Shown here one piece after another: positions 25,888 through 35,385 of a stretch of DNA of 64,000 bases. How positions within the stretch are numbered: the stretch's first letter is position 1; each line of letters starts with the position of its first letter. The stretch is from CAZHJK01 sp964533275 (GTDB taxonomy: Bacteria > Bacillota > Clostridia > Eubacteriales > Garciellaceae): NCBI GenBank assembly GCA_964533275.1, contig CAZHJK010000001.1:169320-233319 (forward strand), written 5' to 3'. The position numbers were made by a program, and so were the translations under genes. Under the pieces are notes generated by a model that did no database searches, was not told where the DNA came from, and saw nothing but the letters and a program-made list of their open reading frames with translations.

Positions 25888-27309
25888 ATGAAAACAGAAT
25901 CCTTAGATATAAAGAATTTAGATTTATATTTAGAAAAGACCCTAAGTATAGTAAAGGATTATATACAGGGAATTTCAAATGATCCAGTATATGCAAATAT
26001 AGAACGAGATTCATTGAATGATTTATTTGAATATAAACTACCAATACAGGGGACAGATATGGATAGTCTTTTTACTGATATTGAAAGAAATGTAATTCCC
26101 TATTGCACTAAGATTGGGCATCCTAGATTTTTATCATGGATTGTTACAAGTCCAAGTCCTGCAGGTACTATTGGTGAAATTATTAATTTGGTACTAAGCC
26201 AAGCCCCTTTTCTATATAAAGCAGGACCTGTTGCCACTATATTAGAAGACATTATAATAACTTGGTTTAATGAAATGTTTGGGTATTCAAAGGATGGTGG
26301 AGGTGTTCTAGTCAGTGGTGGAACAATGGGGACATTGACAGCATTGACAATAGCAAGACAAGCATTTGTTGAAGATGCGATGGAGGAGGGTATTCAAAAT
26401 CTAGAGAAGCCTTTAGTGGTTTACACCTCAGATATTGCTCATGTTTCAGTGGATAAGGCAGTAGGGGTAATAGGAATTGGTTCACAAAATTTAAGAAAAA
26501 TTCCAACAGACAGTAATTATAGAATAAGGATAGATTTATTATCCCAACAGGTAGAAAAGGATATAAAAGATGGACTAAAGCCTTTTTGTGTAGTTGGTCA
26601 AGTGGGAACTTCAATCACAGGTGCAGTAGATTCATTAGATCAACTGGCAGATTTCTGCTATGATAATGAATTATGGTTTCATGTTGATGCGGCATTTGGA
26701 GGGGGAGCAATACTAACAGAACAAGGTAAAGCACTTATGAATGGAATTGAGAGAGCCGATTCTATTTCAACTGATCCCCATAAATGGTTTTTTATCCCTG
26801 TTGAAGCAGGATGTGTTTTAGTGAAAGATAGGAAACATATTTATAATACATTTAAAACAACACCTGAATTATTTGATCCAGAAAAAAGATATGACTATAT
26901 AAATTATGGAATACAATCAACGCGTATGTCTAGGGCATTTAAAATATGGTTTGCTTTTCGCTATTATGGGTTGGAAAAATTAAGCCGTATTATAGAACAA
27001 AATTTGGAATTAACAAAATATTTTAAGGAAAAATTAGATAATAATCCTAATTTTGAAGTATCATCACCTATAATGCTATCAGCAGTATGTTTTCAATATA
27101 TTCCTAAAAAGAAATTAGATATAAAAGAACATAATAAATTACAGCTTCAATTATTAGAACTAATAGAACAGAGTGGAGTAGCATTTTTAGCTCCAGCTAA
27201 TATTGGTGAGAAGATCGTTTTAAGAGCAAATTTCTCAAATCATAGAACTACCTTTGAGGATATTGTTATTTTAATGGATTTAATGGATAAGCTAGTAGAG
27301 CAACTTTAA
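25888..27309 (+). CDS. Group II pyridoxal-phosphate decarboxylase, aromatic amino-acid type
   Basis: This 473-residue PLP enzyme belongs to the aromatic-L-amino-acid/glutamate decarboxylase fold. The PLP-binding Lys is in STDPHKWFFIP, the phosphate-binding loop is in VSGGTMGTLTAL, and the cofactor-binding Asp is in WFHVDAAFGG. The PAGTIGEIINLVLSQAPFLYKAGP segment resembles aromatic amino-acid decarboxylases that make tyramine, phenethylamine or tryptamine. Substrate cannot be fixed without a close characterised match. It is monocistronic with an AAGAAAGGAATAA ribosome site; a convergent MATE exporter follows. Confidence 0.85.
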   Translation: MKTESLDIKNLDLYLEKTLSIVKDYIQGISNDPVYANIERDSLNDLFEYKLPIQGTDMDSLFTDIERNVIPYCTKIGHPRFLSWIVTSPSPAGTIGEIINLVLSQAPFLYKAGPVATILEDIIITWFNEMFGYSKDGGGVLVSGGTMGTLTALTIARQAFVEDAMEEGIQNLEKPLVVYTSDIAHVSVDKAVGVIGIGSQNLRKIPTDSNYRIRIDLLSQQVEKDIKDGLKPFCVVGQVGTSITGAVDSLDQLADFCYDNELWFHVDAAFGGGAILTEQGKALMNGIERADSISTDPHKWFFIPVEAGCVLVKDRKHIYNTFKTTPELFDPEKRYDYINYGIQSTRMSRAFKIWFAFRYYGLEKLSRIIEQNLELTKYFKEKLDNNPNFEVSSPIMLSAVCFQYIPKKKLDIKEHNKLQLQLLELIEQSGVAFLAPANIGEKIVLRANFSNHRTTFEDIVILMDLMDKLVEQL

Positions 27310-27325
27310 AAACCTATCCTTTTAT

Positions 27326-28696
27326 TTATTGTTGTCGTGTTCTCATATCATCAAAGATTCTTGTAAATATTTTCTTAGACCATATAATCAATATCATAAA
27401 AGATACAACTTCAGAGATAGGAAACGCATACCATATTAAATTAAGCTGACCTATTTTTGCTAGAAAGTAGGCAATAGGAAGTAATAATATGATTTGTCTA
27501 AGAAAGGATAATATCATACTGGCAAATCCTTTTCCTACAGCTTGAAAGGTAGTGGAACCAACAATAGCAAGTCCTATAATGGGGAAAGCTAAGCTTATGT
27601 TTTTTAAAGCATGAACTCCTATTTCAATCAACTCTGGATCACTATTAAACATTTTAATAAGCCCTTCTGGGAATAATTGAAATAAAATAAATCCAAGGGT
27701 AGTAAAAGAAAATCCAATAATTAGACCATATTTTATTGTTTCCTTCATCCGATTAGGTTTATTAAATCCATAATTATAGCCTACTATGGGCATGTATCCC
27801 TGATTTAGACCAAACACAGGCATAAAAACAAAGGATTGAAGTCGAAAATATATACCCACTACTGCAATAGCATATTCATTATAAGATCCTACAATGATAT
27901 TTAAACCACCAATCATAAAGGATGCCAAAAATTGCATAATCATGGCTGGAAGACCTACTTGATATATAGCACCTATAATTGAAAGGTCCAATTTAAAATC
28001 TTTCAAATTAATTCTAATATCTTTATCATTGGTAAAAACCATATATACAATATATGAACCACTAATTGCTCTAGCTATAATAGTTGCAAGAGCGGCCCCT
28101 TCAACTCCCATCTTAGGGAAAAATCCTATGCCAAAAATTAATAGGGGGTCTAATATAATATTTATAATAGAGCCAATAAGCATAGAAATCATTGGTACAA
28201 AGGTATTACCTTCACCTCTTAATATATTATTAGAAAGCATAGGTATAAATAAGAAAATAGATCCAACCATAATAATTCGTATATATCTTGTTCCTAAATC
28301 AATAAGTACCTCATTATTAGTAAATAATCCGATTAAATTTTCTGAGAAGAAAAAGCCAATTAAGCCAATTATTAATCCATAAACTAGAGATAATAGTAAA
28401 ACATGCTCTGCAGAATTAGAAGCACGTTTTTTGTTACCTCTACCTAAAAGTCTTGAGATTAAAGAACTTGCACCAGTACCTGTACCCACTGCAATTGCTA
28501 TAAGAATCATTTGTAAAGGGAAAGCAAGAGAAAGTGCAGAAAGAGCATCTGTGCTTAGACGGCCCACATAGATACTATCAACTATATTGTATAATGCTTG
28601 TACTGTCATTGATATAATAGATGGAATAGAAAGTTTAATAAGAAGAGGAATAATAGGTTCTACTCCTAGTCTATTTTCATGTGAGGGTGTTTTCAT
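27326..28696 (-). CDS. MATE family multidrug/sodium exporter
   Basis: This 456-residue integral membrane protein has about 12 hydrophobic segments in two homologous halves, as in NorM/DinF/MepA transporters. The start, PIIPLLIKLSIPSIISMTVQALYNIVDSIYVGRL, is a classic MATE TM1 region. MATE proteins export cationic drugs or metabolites using sodium or proton gradients. It is convergent with the decarboxylase and is a single gene. A role in exporting the amine product is conceivable but nothing in the sequence shows it. Confidence 0.9.
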   Translation of the reverse strand: MKTPSHENRLGVEPIIPLLIKLSIPSIISMTVQALYNIVDSIYVGRLSTDALSALSLAFPLQMILIAIAVGTGTGASSLISRLLGRGNKKRASNSAEHVLLLSLVYGLIIGLIGFFFSENLIGLFTNNEVLIDLGTRYIRIIMVGSIFLFIPMLSNNILRGEGNTFVPMISMLIGSIINIILDPLLIFGIGFFPKMGVEGAALATIIARAISGSYIVYMVFTNDKDIRINLKDFKLDLSIIGAIYQVGLPAMIMQFLASFMIGGLNIIVGSYNEYAIAVVGIYFRLQSFVFMPVFGLNQGYMPIVGYNYGFNKPNRMKETIKYGLIIGFSFTTLGFILFQLFPEGLIKMFNSDPELIEIGVHALKNISLAFPIIGLAIVGSTTFQAVGKGFASMILSFLRQIILLLPIAYFLAKIGQLNLIWYAFPISEVVSFMILIIWSKKIFTRIFDDMRTRQQ

Positions 28697-28947
28697 ATTA
28701 TATTTTCACTCCTATCTCTATAGATAAAAACAAGTATAGTTTCTACTAATTATACTAACAAGAATAAACAATAAGCATTGAAAAGTCAATAAAGGCAACA
28801 CTAACATTATATTAGTTTCATACCTATATAATTATTTTATACTCTTCTAGGAAATTATACAAAAACTATAGCCTATATTGAAATAGGAAAAAAGAAGTGT
28901 TTTTATGATATACTTTCTTATAAATAAAAAGTTTTAGGAGGATATTT

Positions 28948-29463
28948 ATGGAAAAGGGATATTTTCAGATATATACAGGTAATGGGAAAGGTAAAACTAC
29001 AGCTGCCTTAGGTCTTACTCTAAGGGCTATTTGTGCTGACAAAAAAGTTTTTTTCGGACAGTTTATAAAGGGAATGGATTATAGTGAATTAAAAGCCGTA
29101 GAACTACTTCCTAATCTAAAAATACAACAATTTGGAAGGGATTGTTTTATATTTAACCAGCCATCTGAAGAGGATATAGCTATTGCTAGAGAAGGTTTGC
29201 AAAAGATTAGAGAGATTTTATCTAAAGGAGAATACGATTTAGTTGTATTGGATGAGATAAATGTTGCACTATATTATAAATTGTTTGGTACTCAAGAAGT
29301 TATAGAAGTCATAAATGGACGAGCACAACATGTAGAGGTAATATGTACAGGTCGTTATGCTCCTAAGGAATTAGTAGACTTAGCCGATTTGGTAACAGAA
29401 ATGAAAGAGATAAAGCATTATTATACCCAAGGGGTACAAGCTAGAGTTGGTATAGAAAAATAG
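28948..29463 (+). CDS. cobO: Cob(I)yrinic acid a,c-diamide adenosyltransferase
   Basis: This 171-residue enzyme of the CobO/BtuR/CobA family attaches the 5'-deoxyadenosyl group to cob(I)alamin. The N-terminal ATP loop IYTGNGKGKTTAALG (about 8-22), VVLDEINVALYYKL and CTGRYAPKELVDLADLVTEM are family signatures. The gene is single, with an AGGAGGATATTT ribosome site and an extended -10 (TGATATACT, 28906-28914). I saw no cobalamin riboswitch in the 250-base upstream gap, which suggests a salvage or housekeeping role. Confidence 0.93.
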   Translation: MEKGYFQIYTGNGKGKTTAALGLTLRAICADKKVFFGQFIKGMDYSELKAVELLPNLKIQQFGRDCFIFNQPSEEDIAIAREGLQKIREILSKGEYDLVVLDEINVALYYKLFGTQEVIEVINGRAQHVEVICTGRYAPKELVDLADLVTEMKEIKHYYTQGVQARVGIEK

Positions 29464-29481
29464 AATAAGATTAAAATATAA

Positions 29482-29515
29482 ATGGCGACCCTGAGGTCGC
29501 CAATTATATTTTTTA
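29482..29515. terminator. Terminator between cobO and hisJ
   Basis: TGGCGACC pairs with GGTCGCCA around a CTGA loop (29483-29502), with a T-rich tract to the right. It lies between convergent genes. Confidence 0.82.
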
Positions 29516-29525
29516 TATACTGAAT

Positions 29526-30320
29526 TTATATTTTAATAAAAATAGGTTTTTGATTTTCAAAGGTAGTTATATAATTAAAGCCAATATTTTTAAGATTATC
29601 CAAGATTTCTGGAAATCTATAACCTAAATGTTCAGTAAAATGAGAATCTGATCCTATAGTAATAATTTCGCCCCCTAGAGATTTATATAGCTTTAAAATA
29701 TCTATTGATGGTAAGGTTTCCTTTAAGGACGAGCGTAATCCAGATGTATTAACCTCTATACCTTTTCCTCTATATATAATATCTTTAAATAAGGCTTCTA
29801 TAATATCAAAAAATTGTATAGTATTTTGAGGCAGAACATGATTAGCATATCTTTTAAGTAGGTCTAAATGACCTATTATATTAAAATTATTAAATTCTTT
29901 AGCACAAAAGTATAGTTCTTCAAAATATTGTCTATAACATTCTTTTGGTGTTTTTCCTATAAAGAAATCGCCCTTATGTATATCCTTTTTACCACAGGTA
30001 TGAATTGATGTAATTACAAAGTCAAATTCATTATCGCGGATGAGTTTTTCATAATTATCAATAATGTGTGGTTGAATACCTAATTCAATTCCTTTCTTTA
30101 TTTTAATAGCATTTTCATATTTCTTCTGATAATAATCCATTTCTTTGCAGTAATTTTCTACATCAAGATCAAAACTAATGGAAGAATCTTTATAATCCTG
30201 ATCATTATGATCAGTAAAACAAATTTCCTTTAGTCCATTCTGGATTGCACTTTTAATCATCGTTTCCATTTCAATAGAACAATCAGCAGAAAAATTACTA
30301 TGCACATGATAGTCAAACAT
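29526..30320 (-). CDS. hisJ: Histidinol-phosphatase, PHP family
   Basis: This 264-residue metal-dependent phosphoesterase removes phosphate from L-histidinol phosphate, the step missing from the rightward histidine operon. The PHP metal motifs are clear: HVHSNFSADC at the N terminus, CFTDHND near residue 35, SIHTCG, HLDLLKRY and TIGSDSHFTEHLGYRF at the C terminus. It is transcribed away from hisZ across a 193-base gap, with an AGGAGGAAATC site before its ATG. Together the two units encode the whole pathway from PRPP and ATP to histidinol. Confidence 0.88.
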   Translation of the reverse strand: MFDYHVHSNFSADCSIEMETMIKSAIQNGLKEICFTDHNDQDYKDSSISFDLDVENYCKEMDYYQKKYENAIKIKKGIELGIQPHIIDNYEKLIRDNEFDFVITSIHTCGKKDIHKGDFFIGKTPKECYRQYFEELYFCAKEFNNFNIIGHLDLLKRYANHVLPQNTIQFFDIIEALFKDIIYRGKGIEVNTSGLRSSLKETLPSIDILKLYKSLGGEIITIGSDSHFTEHLGYRFPEILDNLKNIGFNYITTFENQKPIFIKI

Positions 30321-30413
30321 TTGATTTCCTCCTATAACATATATGTAAATATTGTAATTGATAATAAAAGAGAGGTCAAATATATCTAAAATAAAGAATT
30401 ACTTACTTTTATG

Positions 30414-30442
30414 TTGACAGAATAAAACTTATATATTAAAAT
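30414..30442 (+). promoter_or_regulatory. Sigma-A promoter of the histidine operon
   Basis: TTGACA (30414-30419) and TAAAAT (30437-30442) are separated by 17 bases. The leader from here to hisZ is only about 65 bases, too short for a T-box. Confidence 0.65.
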
Positions 30443-30513
30443 TAATTTATTGATTTAGTGCAATAAAGTAATAAACAAATAAATTGATAAACTAATAAAG
30501 CGGAGGATAAATT

Positions 30514-31776
30514 ATGAATTCCAAACAACTTATTCCCAATGGGGTAGAAGATATTCATTCTAATGAATATCATCGGAAAGAGCATATAATTACAATTATT
30601 AAAAATTTATACAAAAGCTTTGGCTATAGGCAAATTCAAACTCCGACATTTGAATACTATGATTTGTTCTATGGGATAGAAGGAACCATTGATCTAGACG
30701 AAATGATAAAAATGATTGATGAAAATGGAAAAATACTAGTATTAAGACCTGATGTCACCACTCCTATTGCAAGGATGGTAGCAACGAATTATAGGTCTTC
30801 TTCAGAAAATTTAAAGTTCTCTTATATTACTAATGTTTTTAGAATGAATGATGGCAATAATGGAGGAAAGCGTGAGTTTACACAGGCTGGGGTGGAATAT
30901 CTCGGTAATAATAAGGTAGAAGCAGATGGTGAAGTTATTACACTGGCAATTAGAAGTTTGTTAAATTGTGGTGTAAAAGATATTAAAATCGATATTGGTC
31001 AAATATGTTTCTTTAAAGGACTTTTAAAGGAATTAAATATTTGTTCCCAAGAGGAAAAAATTATTAGAAAATTGGTTGAAAGAAAAAATTATCCTGAACT
31101 TGAAAAACTGATTAAAGGTATAAAAGCAAAGCAAGAGGTCAAAGAAGCATTACTAAAAATGCCCTTTCTTTATGGAAAACCTAAAGATGTTTTGAAAGTG
31201 GCAAAGGAATTTATTTTTAATGACCGAATTTCTGAAGCTATTCAGAATTTATCTGAGCTTTGTAATGTCTTACTAGACTATGGCTATGAGGATTATTTTG
31301 ATATAGATTTAGGACTGGTTAATCAATTAGATTATTACACAGGAATTGTTTTTAAGGGATATTCCTTACATCATGGAAAAGAAATTCTAAGCGGTGGTCG
31401 CTATGATAACTTAACTCAGCAATATGGATATCAACTATCAGCTACAGGATATGGAATGAATATAGATGAGCTATTAAAGGCTATTTATAAAGAAAATAAT
31501 AATGAAGATTTTAAATGTTATTCTGATTATTTAATACTTTATCCAATAAAATATAGGAGGAAGGGATTGTACATAGCAGATGAGTTAAGAAAGAAGGGAT
31601 ATATAGTGGAAACTGATACTTATAAAGGAGATAGCCTACCATATATAAAAGATGCTAAAAGTAGAAACATTAAAGAAATTATAGAAATTACTGAAAAAGA
31701 GTTTAAGGGAACAAATATCAGATCAAAGAATAATTATATAACCAGTTTAGAAGATATTTTAAATAATATATTATAA
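30514..31776 (+). CDS. hisZ: ATP phosphoribosyltransferase regulatory subunit HisZ
   Basis: This is a catalytically inactive histidyl-tRNA synthetase paralogue that forms the regulatory part of the short-form ATP phosphoribosyltransferase. It shows the class II synthetase core (FGYRQIQTPTFEYYDLF, LRPDVTTPIARM, LSGGRYDNLTQQYG) but has no convincing anticodon-binding domain of HisS type. Length is 420 residues. It is the first gene of the operon, 9 bases before the extended hisG frame, behind GCGGAGGATAAATT. Confidence 0.92.
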   Translation: MNSKQLIPNGVEDIHSNEYHRKEHIITIIKNLYKSFGYRQIQTPTFEYYDLFYGIEGTIDLDEMIKMIDENGKILVLRPDVTTPIARMVATNYRSSSENLKFSYITNVFRMNDGNNGGKREFTQAGVEYLGNNKVEADGEVITLAIRSLLNCGVKDIKIDIGQICFFKGLLKELNICSQEEKIIRKLVERKNYPELEKLIKGIKAKQEVKEALLKMPFLYGKPKDVLKVAKEFIFNDRISEAIQNLSELCNVLLDYGYEDYFDIDLGLVNQLDYYTGIVFKGYSLHHGKEILSGGRYDNLTQQYGYQLSATGYGMNIDELLKAIYKENNNEDFKCYSDYLILYPIKYRRKGLYIADELRKKGYIVETDTYKGDSLPYIKDAKSRNIKEIIEITEKEFKGTNIRSKNNYITSLEDILNNIL

Positions 31777-31806
31777 TAGTCATCAATGATGAGCAGGAGG
31801 AATAAG

Positions 31807-32460
31807 ATGGAATATTTGATTATAGCATTATCAAAGGGGAGATTAGCTGAAATAACCCTTGAAAAATTTGCTAGAATGGGTTTGGTTTTTACAGATTATT
31901 CACCTAAAAGCAGGAAGTTAATTTTTATTAATGATGAGCATAAAATAAAGATTGTATTAGTAAAATCTGGAGATGTTACAACCTATGTAGAACAGGGGTC
32001 TGCAGATATAGGTATAGTTGGAAAGGATAATTTACTAGAAAAAAAGCCAAATGTGTATGAAATTATGGATTTAGGATTTGGTAAATGCAAATTTTCTATA
32101 GCTTCCCTAAAAAATACAAAACCAGTAGAAGATAGAATAATTAGGGTGGCAACAAAATATCCAAATGTTACCCGAGATTATTATAATAAAAAGGGAGAAG
32201 ACGCAGAGATAATATATTTAAGTGGTTCGGTGGAATTAGCCCCTCTCATGGGTCTTTCTGATGTTATTGTTGATATAGTAGAAACGGGTACTACTTTAAG
32301 GGAAAATGGATTAGATGTAATTGAAGAAATTTCTCCAGTTAGTGCAAGAGTAATAGCAAATAGGGTAAGTTTTAAAGCAAAATCTACAAGTATTAAGAAA
32401 CTTATAAAGGGATTACAATTTGAAGGACAAAATGGAGGGAAAGTTTATGAGAATAATTAG
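31807..32460 (+). CDS. hisG: ATP phosphoribosyltransferase, short form
   Basis: This catalyses the first step of histidine synthesis, joining ATP and PRPP. The 217-residue length is the short form that needs HisZ, which is encoded just upstream. YLIIALSKGRLAEITLEKF and DIVETGTTLRENGLDVIEEI (the PRPP loop) are diagnostic. I chose the ATG at 31807 behind AGGAGGAATAAG; an ATG at 31786 is upstream of that binding site. It overlaps hisD by 14 bases. Confidence 0.93.
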   Translation: MEYLIIALSKGRLAEITLEKFARMGLVFTDYSPKSRKLIFINDEHKIKIVLVKSGDVTTYVEQGSADIGIVGKDNLLEKKPNVYEIMDLGFGKCKFSIASLKNTKPVEDRIIRVATKYPNVTRDYYNKKGEDAEIIYLSGSVELAPLMGLSDVIVDIVETGTTLRENGLDVIEEISPVSARVIANRVSFKAKSTSIKKLIKGLQFEGQNGGKVYENN

Positions 32461-33733
32461 ATTAGGAAATATGGAATCTAAAGAAGAAGTTCTAAAGCCC
32501 TTCATTAATAGAAATAAATTTGAACAAGTAGAATCAATTGATTCTAAGGTAGAAAAGATTATTAAAGAAGTACGGGATAAAGGGGATATAGGACTTATTT
32601 CACTAACTAATAAATTTGATAAGGTTTTACTTAAGGATATAAAAGTTACTAATGATGAGATAAATCAATCAATCAAACAAGTGGAAAAGAATTTTTTGGA
32701 TATATTGGAGGAAGCAAAAAAAAATATCTGGCAGTTTCATGAGATACAATTGCAGCAATCATGGTTTGTTAATAAGGGGGTTGATATTACCCTTGGTCAG
32801 AAGGTTTCTTCCATTGATAGGGTAGGAATATATGTACCAGGAGGAAAGGCGGCTTATCCTTCTACGGTTTTAATGAATTCTATTCCTGCAAGGGTAGCAG
32901 GAGTTGAATCCATTGCAATGGTAACTCCACCTAGCAAATATGGGAAAGTAAATCCATATATATTAGCTGCAGCAAAGATATCTGGAATTGATGAGATTTA
33001 TAAGGTAGGAGGTGCTCAATCAATAGCAGCTCTTGCTTACGGAACAGAAACAATAAAACCAGTAAATAAAATTGTTGGACCAGGTAATACCTATGTGGCC
33101 AGAGCAAAACGAAAGGTTTTCGGCAATGTAGATATAGATATGGTGGCAGGGCCTAGTGAAATTTGCATTATTGCTGATAGTAATGCTGAATCTAGATTAG
33201 TAGCTGCAGATCTTTTATCCCAAGCAGAACATGACGAACTAGCTTCTTCAATGCTCATAACAACATCTCTTACTTTTGCTAAAGAGGTGAGTAAGGAGGT
33301 TGAAATGCAACTAAGTGAATTGAAAAGGAAAGATATAGCACAAAAATCTATGGAAAAATATGGAGTGATATTTGTTTTAGACTCTATAGAACAAGCATTT
33401 GAATTATCTAATGAAATAGCACCTGAGCATCTAGAAATAATGTTGGATAATCCCTTTAAATACTTATCTAAGGTAAAAAACGCAGGAGCTATCTTTTTAG
33501 GAGCATATTCACCTGAACCCTTAGGGGACTATTTTGCCGGTCCTAACCATACATTACCGACTAGTGGAACAGCAAAGTTCTCCTCTCCCCTTGGGGTAGA
33601 TGATTTCATAAAGAAGAGCAGTATTATTTATTATGGGAAAGAGGCATTAGGTAAAGTTAAGGATCAAATTATTACCTTTGCAGAAAAAGAAGGTCTTGAA
33701 GGTCATGGTAATTCAATAAAAGTGAGGTTTTAA
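32447..33733 (+). CDS. hisD: Histidinol dehydrogenase
   Basis: This zinc enzyme oxidises histidinol to histidine in two NAD-dependent steps. Motifs include IGIYVPGGKAAYPSTVLMNSIPA-type sequence (here VGIYVPGGKAAYPSTVLMN), GPGNTYVARAKR, AEHDELASSMLIT (metal ligands) and FAGPNHTLPTSGTAKF. I take the ATG at 32447 (MRIIRLGN) behind GGAGGGAAAG; a TTG at 32420 is in frame but has no binding site. Expected size is about 428 residues. Confidence 0.94.
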   Translation: MRIIRLGNMESKEEVLKPFINRNKFEQVESIDSKVEKIIKEVRDKGDIGLISLTNKFDKVLLKDIKVTNDEINQSIKQVEKNFLDILEEAKKNIWQFHEIQLQQSWFVNKGVDITLGQKVSSIDRVGIYVPGGKAAYPSTVLMNSIPARVAGVESIAMVTPPSKYGKVNPYILAAAKISGIDEIYKVGGAQSIAALAYGTETIKPVNKIVGPGNTYVARAKRKVFGNVDIDMVAGPSEICIIADSNAESRLVAADLLSQAEHDELASSMLITTSLTFAKEVSKEVEMQLSELKRKDIAQKSMEKYGVIFVLDSIEQAFELSNEIAPEHLEIMLDNPFKYLSKVKNAGAIFLGAYSPEPLGDYFAGPNHTLPTSGTAKFSSPLGVDDFIKKSSIIYYGKEALGKVKDQIITFAEKEGLEGHGNSIKVRF

Positions 33734-33734
33734 G

Positions 33735-34796
33735 ATGGAAAAATTAATAAAAAAGAATATTAGAGTGTTAAAACCCTATATTGTTGATAGCGATCCAATC
33801 AACATAAAGCTTGATGCTAATGAAAATCCATATGATATTTTTGGAGAATTAAAGAATGATTTTTATAAAAGATTAGAGCAATTATATTTAAATAGGTATC
33901 CGGATACGGATAGTAGAGATTTGTGTAAGGCAATTTCTAAGTATATGGGGGTGCAGCCAGAAAATATCCTTTGTGGAAATGGATCTGATGAAGTCATTCA
34001 GATAATTATTAATACATATATAGAAAAAGATGATGCAGTTGTAATTCCAAATCCAACCTTCTCTATGTATAAAATTTTTTCATCTATTGTAGGAGGAAAG
34101 GTCATTGAGGTACCTTCAAAGGAAGATTTTAATGTTGATGTAGAAGAAATCATTAAACAGGCAATCAAGAATAAAGCAAAGATTATTTTTTTATGCAGTC
34201 CAAATAATCCTACAGGTAATCTTGTATCTAGGCAATCCATTTTAAAAATTATTAATGAAACTTCTTCAATTGTTGTTCTAGATGAGGCATATGGAGAATT
34301 TTGTGATGAATCTAATATAGATCAAATAAAAAACAATAGGGTAATTGTCTTGCATACCTTCTCTAAAGCCTTTGGCATAGCCGGATCTAGGCTAGGTTAT
34401 GCTATTGCCCATAGAGATACAATTGATATTTTAAAAAGGGTAAAGCCTCCATATAATTTAAATGTATTTTCACAACTTATTGGACTAATTATTTTGGAGA
34501 ATCAAAACATAGTAAAAAAAGCTATATATAAGATAGTAAAGGAAAGAAATAGAGTAATAGAAGAATTAAGGAATATAAAAGACATAGAGGTATTTCCCAG
34601 CAAGACAAACTTTATACTTATAAGAAGTAAGAAGTCTCAGGATGTGGTAGAGCAAAGTAAAAAACAAAGCATTGCTATACGCCCATTTAATGAGCAATCT
34701 TTGAAGAATTGTATCCGTATATCAATAGGCAGTGAGAATGAAAACAATGAAATAATAAAAGTAATAAAAGGGGTGCTGATTAGTGAGAGAAGCTAA
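33735..34796 (+). CDS. hisC: Histidinol-phosphate aminotransferase
   Basis: This PLP fold-type I aminotransferase of 353 residues makes histidinol phosphate from imidazole acetol phosphate. Signatures are LDANENPYD, GNGSDEVIQIII, CSPNNPTGN, DEAYGEF and the PLP lysine in HTFSKAFGIAGSRLGY. It starts one base after hisD's stop and overlaps hisB by 14 bases. Confidence 0.93.
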   Translation: MEKLIKKNIRVLKPYIVDSDPINIKLDANENPYDIFGELKNDFYKRLEQLYLNRYPDTDSRDLCKAISKYMGVQPENILCGNGSDEVIQIIINTYIEKDDAVVIPNPTFSMYKIFSSIVGGKVIEVPSKEDFNVDVEEIIKQAIKNKAKIIFLCSPNNPTGNLVSRQSILKIINETSSIVVLDEAYGEFCDESNIDQIKNNRVIVLHTFSKAFGIAGSRLGYAIAHRDTIDILKRVKPPYNLNVFSQLIGLIILENQNIVKKAIYKIVKERNRVIEELRNIKDIEVFPSKTNFILIRSKKSQDVVEQSKKQSIAIRPFNEQSLKNCIRISIGSENENNEIIKVIKGVLISERS

Positions 34797-35367
34797 ATTG
34801 GTAAGAAAAACTAATGAAACAGATATTGAACTTTTCTTAAAACTTGATGGTAATGGACTGGCAAGGATAGAAAGTGGAATAGGTTTTTTAAACCATATGT
34901 TGGTTCTATTCTCTAAGCATGGGTTCTTGGATTTGGACTTAAAATGCAAGGGTGATTTAGATGTAGATGGTCATCATACTATAGAGGATATAGGGATAGT
35001 ATTAGGGCAAGCTTTAAAACAAGCCTTGAATAATAAGGAAGGGATTGTGCGTTATTCAACTAAATTTACACCCATGGATGAAGCTCTTAGCATGGTATCC
35101 TTAGATATAAGTGGACGACCATACCTATATTTTGATGTTCCTATGGAAAGAGAATATGTTGGGAGCTTTGAGACAGAATTATTAGAAGAATTCTTAAGAT
35201 CCTTTGCCTACAATGCTGGAATAACATTACATATAAAGCTTATTCATGGGAAAAACAATCACCATATTATAGAATCAATATTTAAAGGTCTAGGAAGGGC
35301 TATAGATGAAGCTATAACAATATCGCCAAAAGTAAAAGGTGTATTATCAACTAAAGGGACTTTATAG
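34783..35367 (+). CDS. hisB: Imidazoleglycerol-phosphate dehydratase
   Basis: This monofunctional manganese-dependent dehydratase has 194 residues, with no N-terminal phosphatase domain. The internally repeated metal motifs DGHHTIEDIGIVLGQAL and HGKNNHHIIESIFKGLGRA are present. It starts at GTG 34783, behind AAAGGGGTGCTG within the end of hisC. Confidence 0.94.
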   Translation: MREAKLVRKTNETDIELFLKLDGNGLARIESGIGFLNHMLVLFSKHGFLDLDLKCKGDLDVDGHHTIEDIGIVLGQALKQALNNKEGIVRYSTKFTPMDEALSMVSLDISGRPYLYFDVPMEREYVGSFETELLEEFLRSFAYNAGITLHIKLIHGKNNHHIIESIFKGLGRAIDEAITISPKVKGVLSTKGTL

Positions 35368-35385
35368 GTTTATAGGAGGAAGACT

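Noticed and set aside
28697..28947. Cobalamin riboswitch before cobO
   Set aside because: No B12-box or matching stems were found in the gap; only a promoter-like element is visible.
30321..30513. T-box or other riboswitch before the histidine operon
   Set aside because: The leader after the promoter is about 65 bases with no T-box core or terminator.
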